NCBI GenBank assembly: GCA_029880625.1
Contig: JAOUOA010000141.1
Coordinates: 1-6,958 of the forward strand
Direction: 5' to 3'
Length of the DNA: 6,958 nucleotides
Source of the DNA: Spirochaetia bacterium
GTDB lineage: Bacteria > Spirochaetota > Leptospiria > Leptospirales > Leptonemataceae
Within the stretch, counting starts at the first letter, position 1. Each line of letters opens with the position of its first letter. Of the stretch, positions 6,080 through 6,958 are shown piece by piece. Both the position numbers and the translations under genes were made by a program. The notes beneath the pieces are model-generated. The model did no database searches, was not told the DNA's origin, and saw only the letters and a list, made by a program, of their open reading frames with translations.

Positions 6080-6958
6080 CTAAATAGGCATAACTTTAAA
6101 TTTGCAGGAATAATTTCCTGCAGCGACACAGGAATATTCTTCCGAATCATAACTGCCAATTCTTTCTTCGACAGAGCCGTCAGTATAGAGCAGTTCCATC
6201 ATACCGGTCGCCACTCCTCTTAAAGTATAACATTGAGATATTGATGCTTCATTTTTATATTTAAGAAATCCAGTAGCTTCGTAACTGTTTAGCGATTCAA
6301 TAATAAGCTTCTCTTCTATTTCATGCTCGCAAATATGCCAGTTCCCCCATCCAAGGCTGTTTGTTAAAGCAACCAGACCGAAAATATTGTCTGACTCTTC
6401 TTTTATCATTGGTTCAACCAGAGATTTCCACTCTCTGGAATTCATAAAGCCCCGAAGAGTATTTATTGCACAGATTTCTCCGGCAATCACAAGTAGATTC
6501 TGTGCAGTACTGAGTAATTTTTTTTTCTCCATATCCTCTAAAAAACGAAGACAGATTAAATTATAGAAATCAACAGGCATATTTGCAAGATAAACATTAA
6601 AAGCGGGGATTAAGCCATCTTCGTTGCCGAAAAGAGGCATTTGAGATACCGTATGTACTATTAAGTCTTCGTCGATATTGGATATCTGATATTTATTTTC
6701 TCTTTTCATTTCAATTCGCTTTTTGAATCTTTTATGAAAAAAAATAGGATCATTTCGATTTTTATCAAGAATAAATGTGCATTCCGGCTCTTTTAATTTC
6801 AGGCATGTCTTTTCAGTAAAATAGACCGATTCACCTGTGACGGCATGATACGCCCCCTGCAGATATCCTTCCGTAAAATTACATACAGGATAATTAATTT
6901 CTTGATAGCCTGCGTCACATCCTTCAACTATATGGGATGTAGATGCTGTAACAACACC
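6080..6958 (-). CDS. Tandem V4R-domain sensor protein (N-terminus beyond right edge)
   Basis: The frame is open from the right edge (6958) to TAG at 6080, 292 visible residues. It passes in frame through the ATG at 6709, so that ATG is internal and the true start is outside the window. Two V4R (4-vinyl-reductase-type) units are visible. The first is only its C-terminal part, residues 1-65, with YPVCNFTEGYLQGAYHAV followed by C52-x7-C60 and FIL. The second spans about residues 107-290: LGWGNWHICEHE (202-213), then QCYTLRGVATGMMELLY and C277-x7-C285 before FKV. The glycine-rich helix after the first Cys and the closing C-x7-C pair are the family's pattern. V4R domains bind small hydrophobic ligands in activators of the XylR/DmpR type and occur alone in proteins near signalling genes. 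No kinase, DNA-binding or membrane segment is visible in this part, but the missing N-terminus could hold one. It is likely the first known gene of the kinase operon, and probably a cytoplasmic ligand sensor feeding the downstream kinases. Confidence 0.85.
   Translation of the reverse strand, partial: GVVTASTSHIVEGCDAGYQEINYPVCNFTEGYLQGAYHAVTGESVYFTEKTCLKLKEPECTFILDKNRNDPIFFHKRFKKRIEMKRENKYQISNIDEDLIVHTVSQMPLFGNEDGLIPAFNVYLANMPVDFYNLICLRFLEDMEKKKLLSTAQNLLVIAGEICAINTLRGFMNSREWKSLVEPMIKEESDNIFGLVALTNSLGWGNWHICEHEIEEKLIIESLNSYEATGFLKYKNEASISQCYTLRGVATGMMELLYTDGSVEERIGSYDSEEYSCVAAGNYSCKFKVMPI

Noticed and set aside
6080..6709. A 209-aa V4R protein starting at ATG 6709
   Set aside because: The frame is open upstream to the window edge and encodes another V4R signature there, so 6709 is taken as internal.
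1..6958. CRISPR array, tRNA or insertion-sequence ends
   Set aside because: No regularly spaced direct repeats, no cloverleaf with a T-loop, and no transposase with inverted ends were seen by eye on either strand.

Overview
This is an AT-rich bacterial window with a GC-rich structured patch near position 700-800. The likely host is a Gram-negative bacterium rich in two-component signalling: there is a probable lipoprotein with a relaxed lipobox, multi-PAS hybrid histidine kinases and a V4R-domain sensor. Spirochaetes and the Desulfobacterota/deltaproteobacteria both fit this style. Nothing here decides between them, so the taxonomic statement is a weak inference.

Layout. On the + strand at the left edge are the last 36 codons of an unidentified gene, followed 3 bases later by a 165-aa putative lipoprotein. 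A roughly 230-base gene-poor spacer follows. It holds a compact GC-rich block with nested hairpins (692-794) and an arm that resembles half of an integron attC site. Next, on the - strand, is a 10-TM EamA/DMT-family transporter (845-1735) with a second attC-like arm just upstream of its start. A 612-base stretch without a confident gene (1736-2347) follows, holding weak hairpins, a possible 24-codon basic micro-ORF and a short coding-like trace that may be a gene remnant.

The right two-thirds is one - strand signalling operon, transcribed from right to left: (i) a protein with two V4R (4-vinyl-reductase-type small-molecule-binding) domains whose N-terminus lies beyond the right edge; (ii) a soluble hybrid histidine kinase of about 872 aa with three PAS-like domains, HisKA, HATPase, receiver and a helical tail; (iii) a 364-aa kinase of inverted order (receiver first, then HisKA and HATPase) whose start codon overlaps the end of the hybrid kinase gene by 20 bases. 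No membrane segment and no DNA-binding output domain is seen in any of the three. The simplest reading is a cytoplasmic sensory relay: V4R ligand perception alongside PAS input, phosphotransfer within the hybrid kinase, and the receiver-kinase as a further step, with the final output encoded elsewhere.

Main points for a second look: the V4R reading frame is open from the right edge and runs straight through the obvious internal ATG at 6709, so the gene is a tandem-V4R protein and not a 209-aa single-domain one; the V4R plus two-kinase gene set; the GC-rich structured element; and the attC-like arms flanking the transporter.
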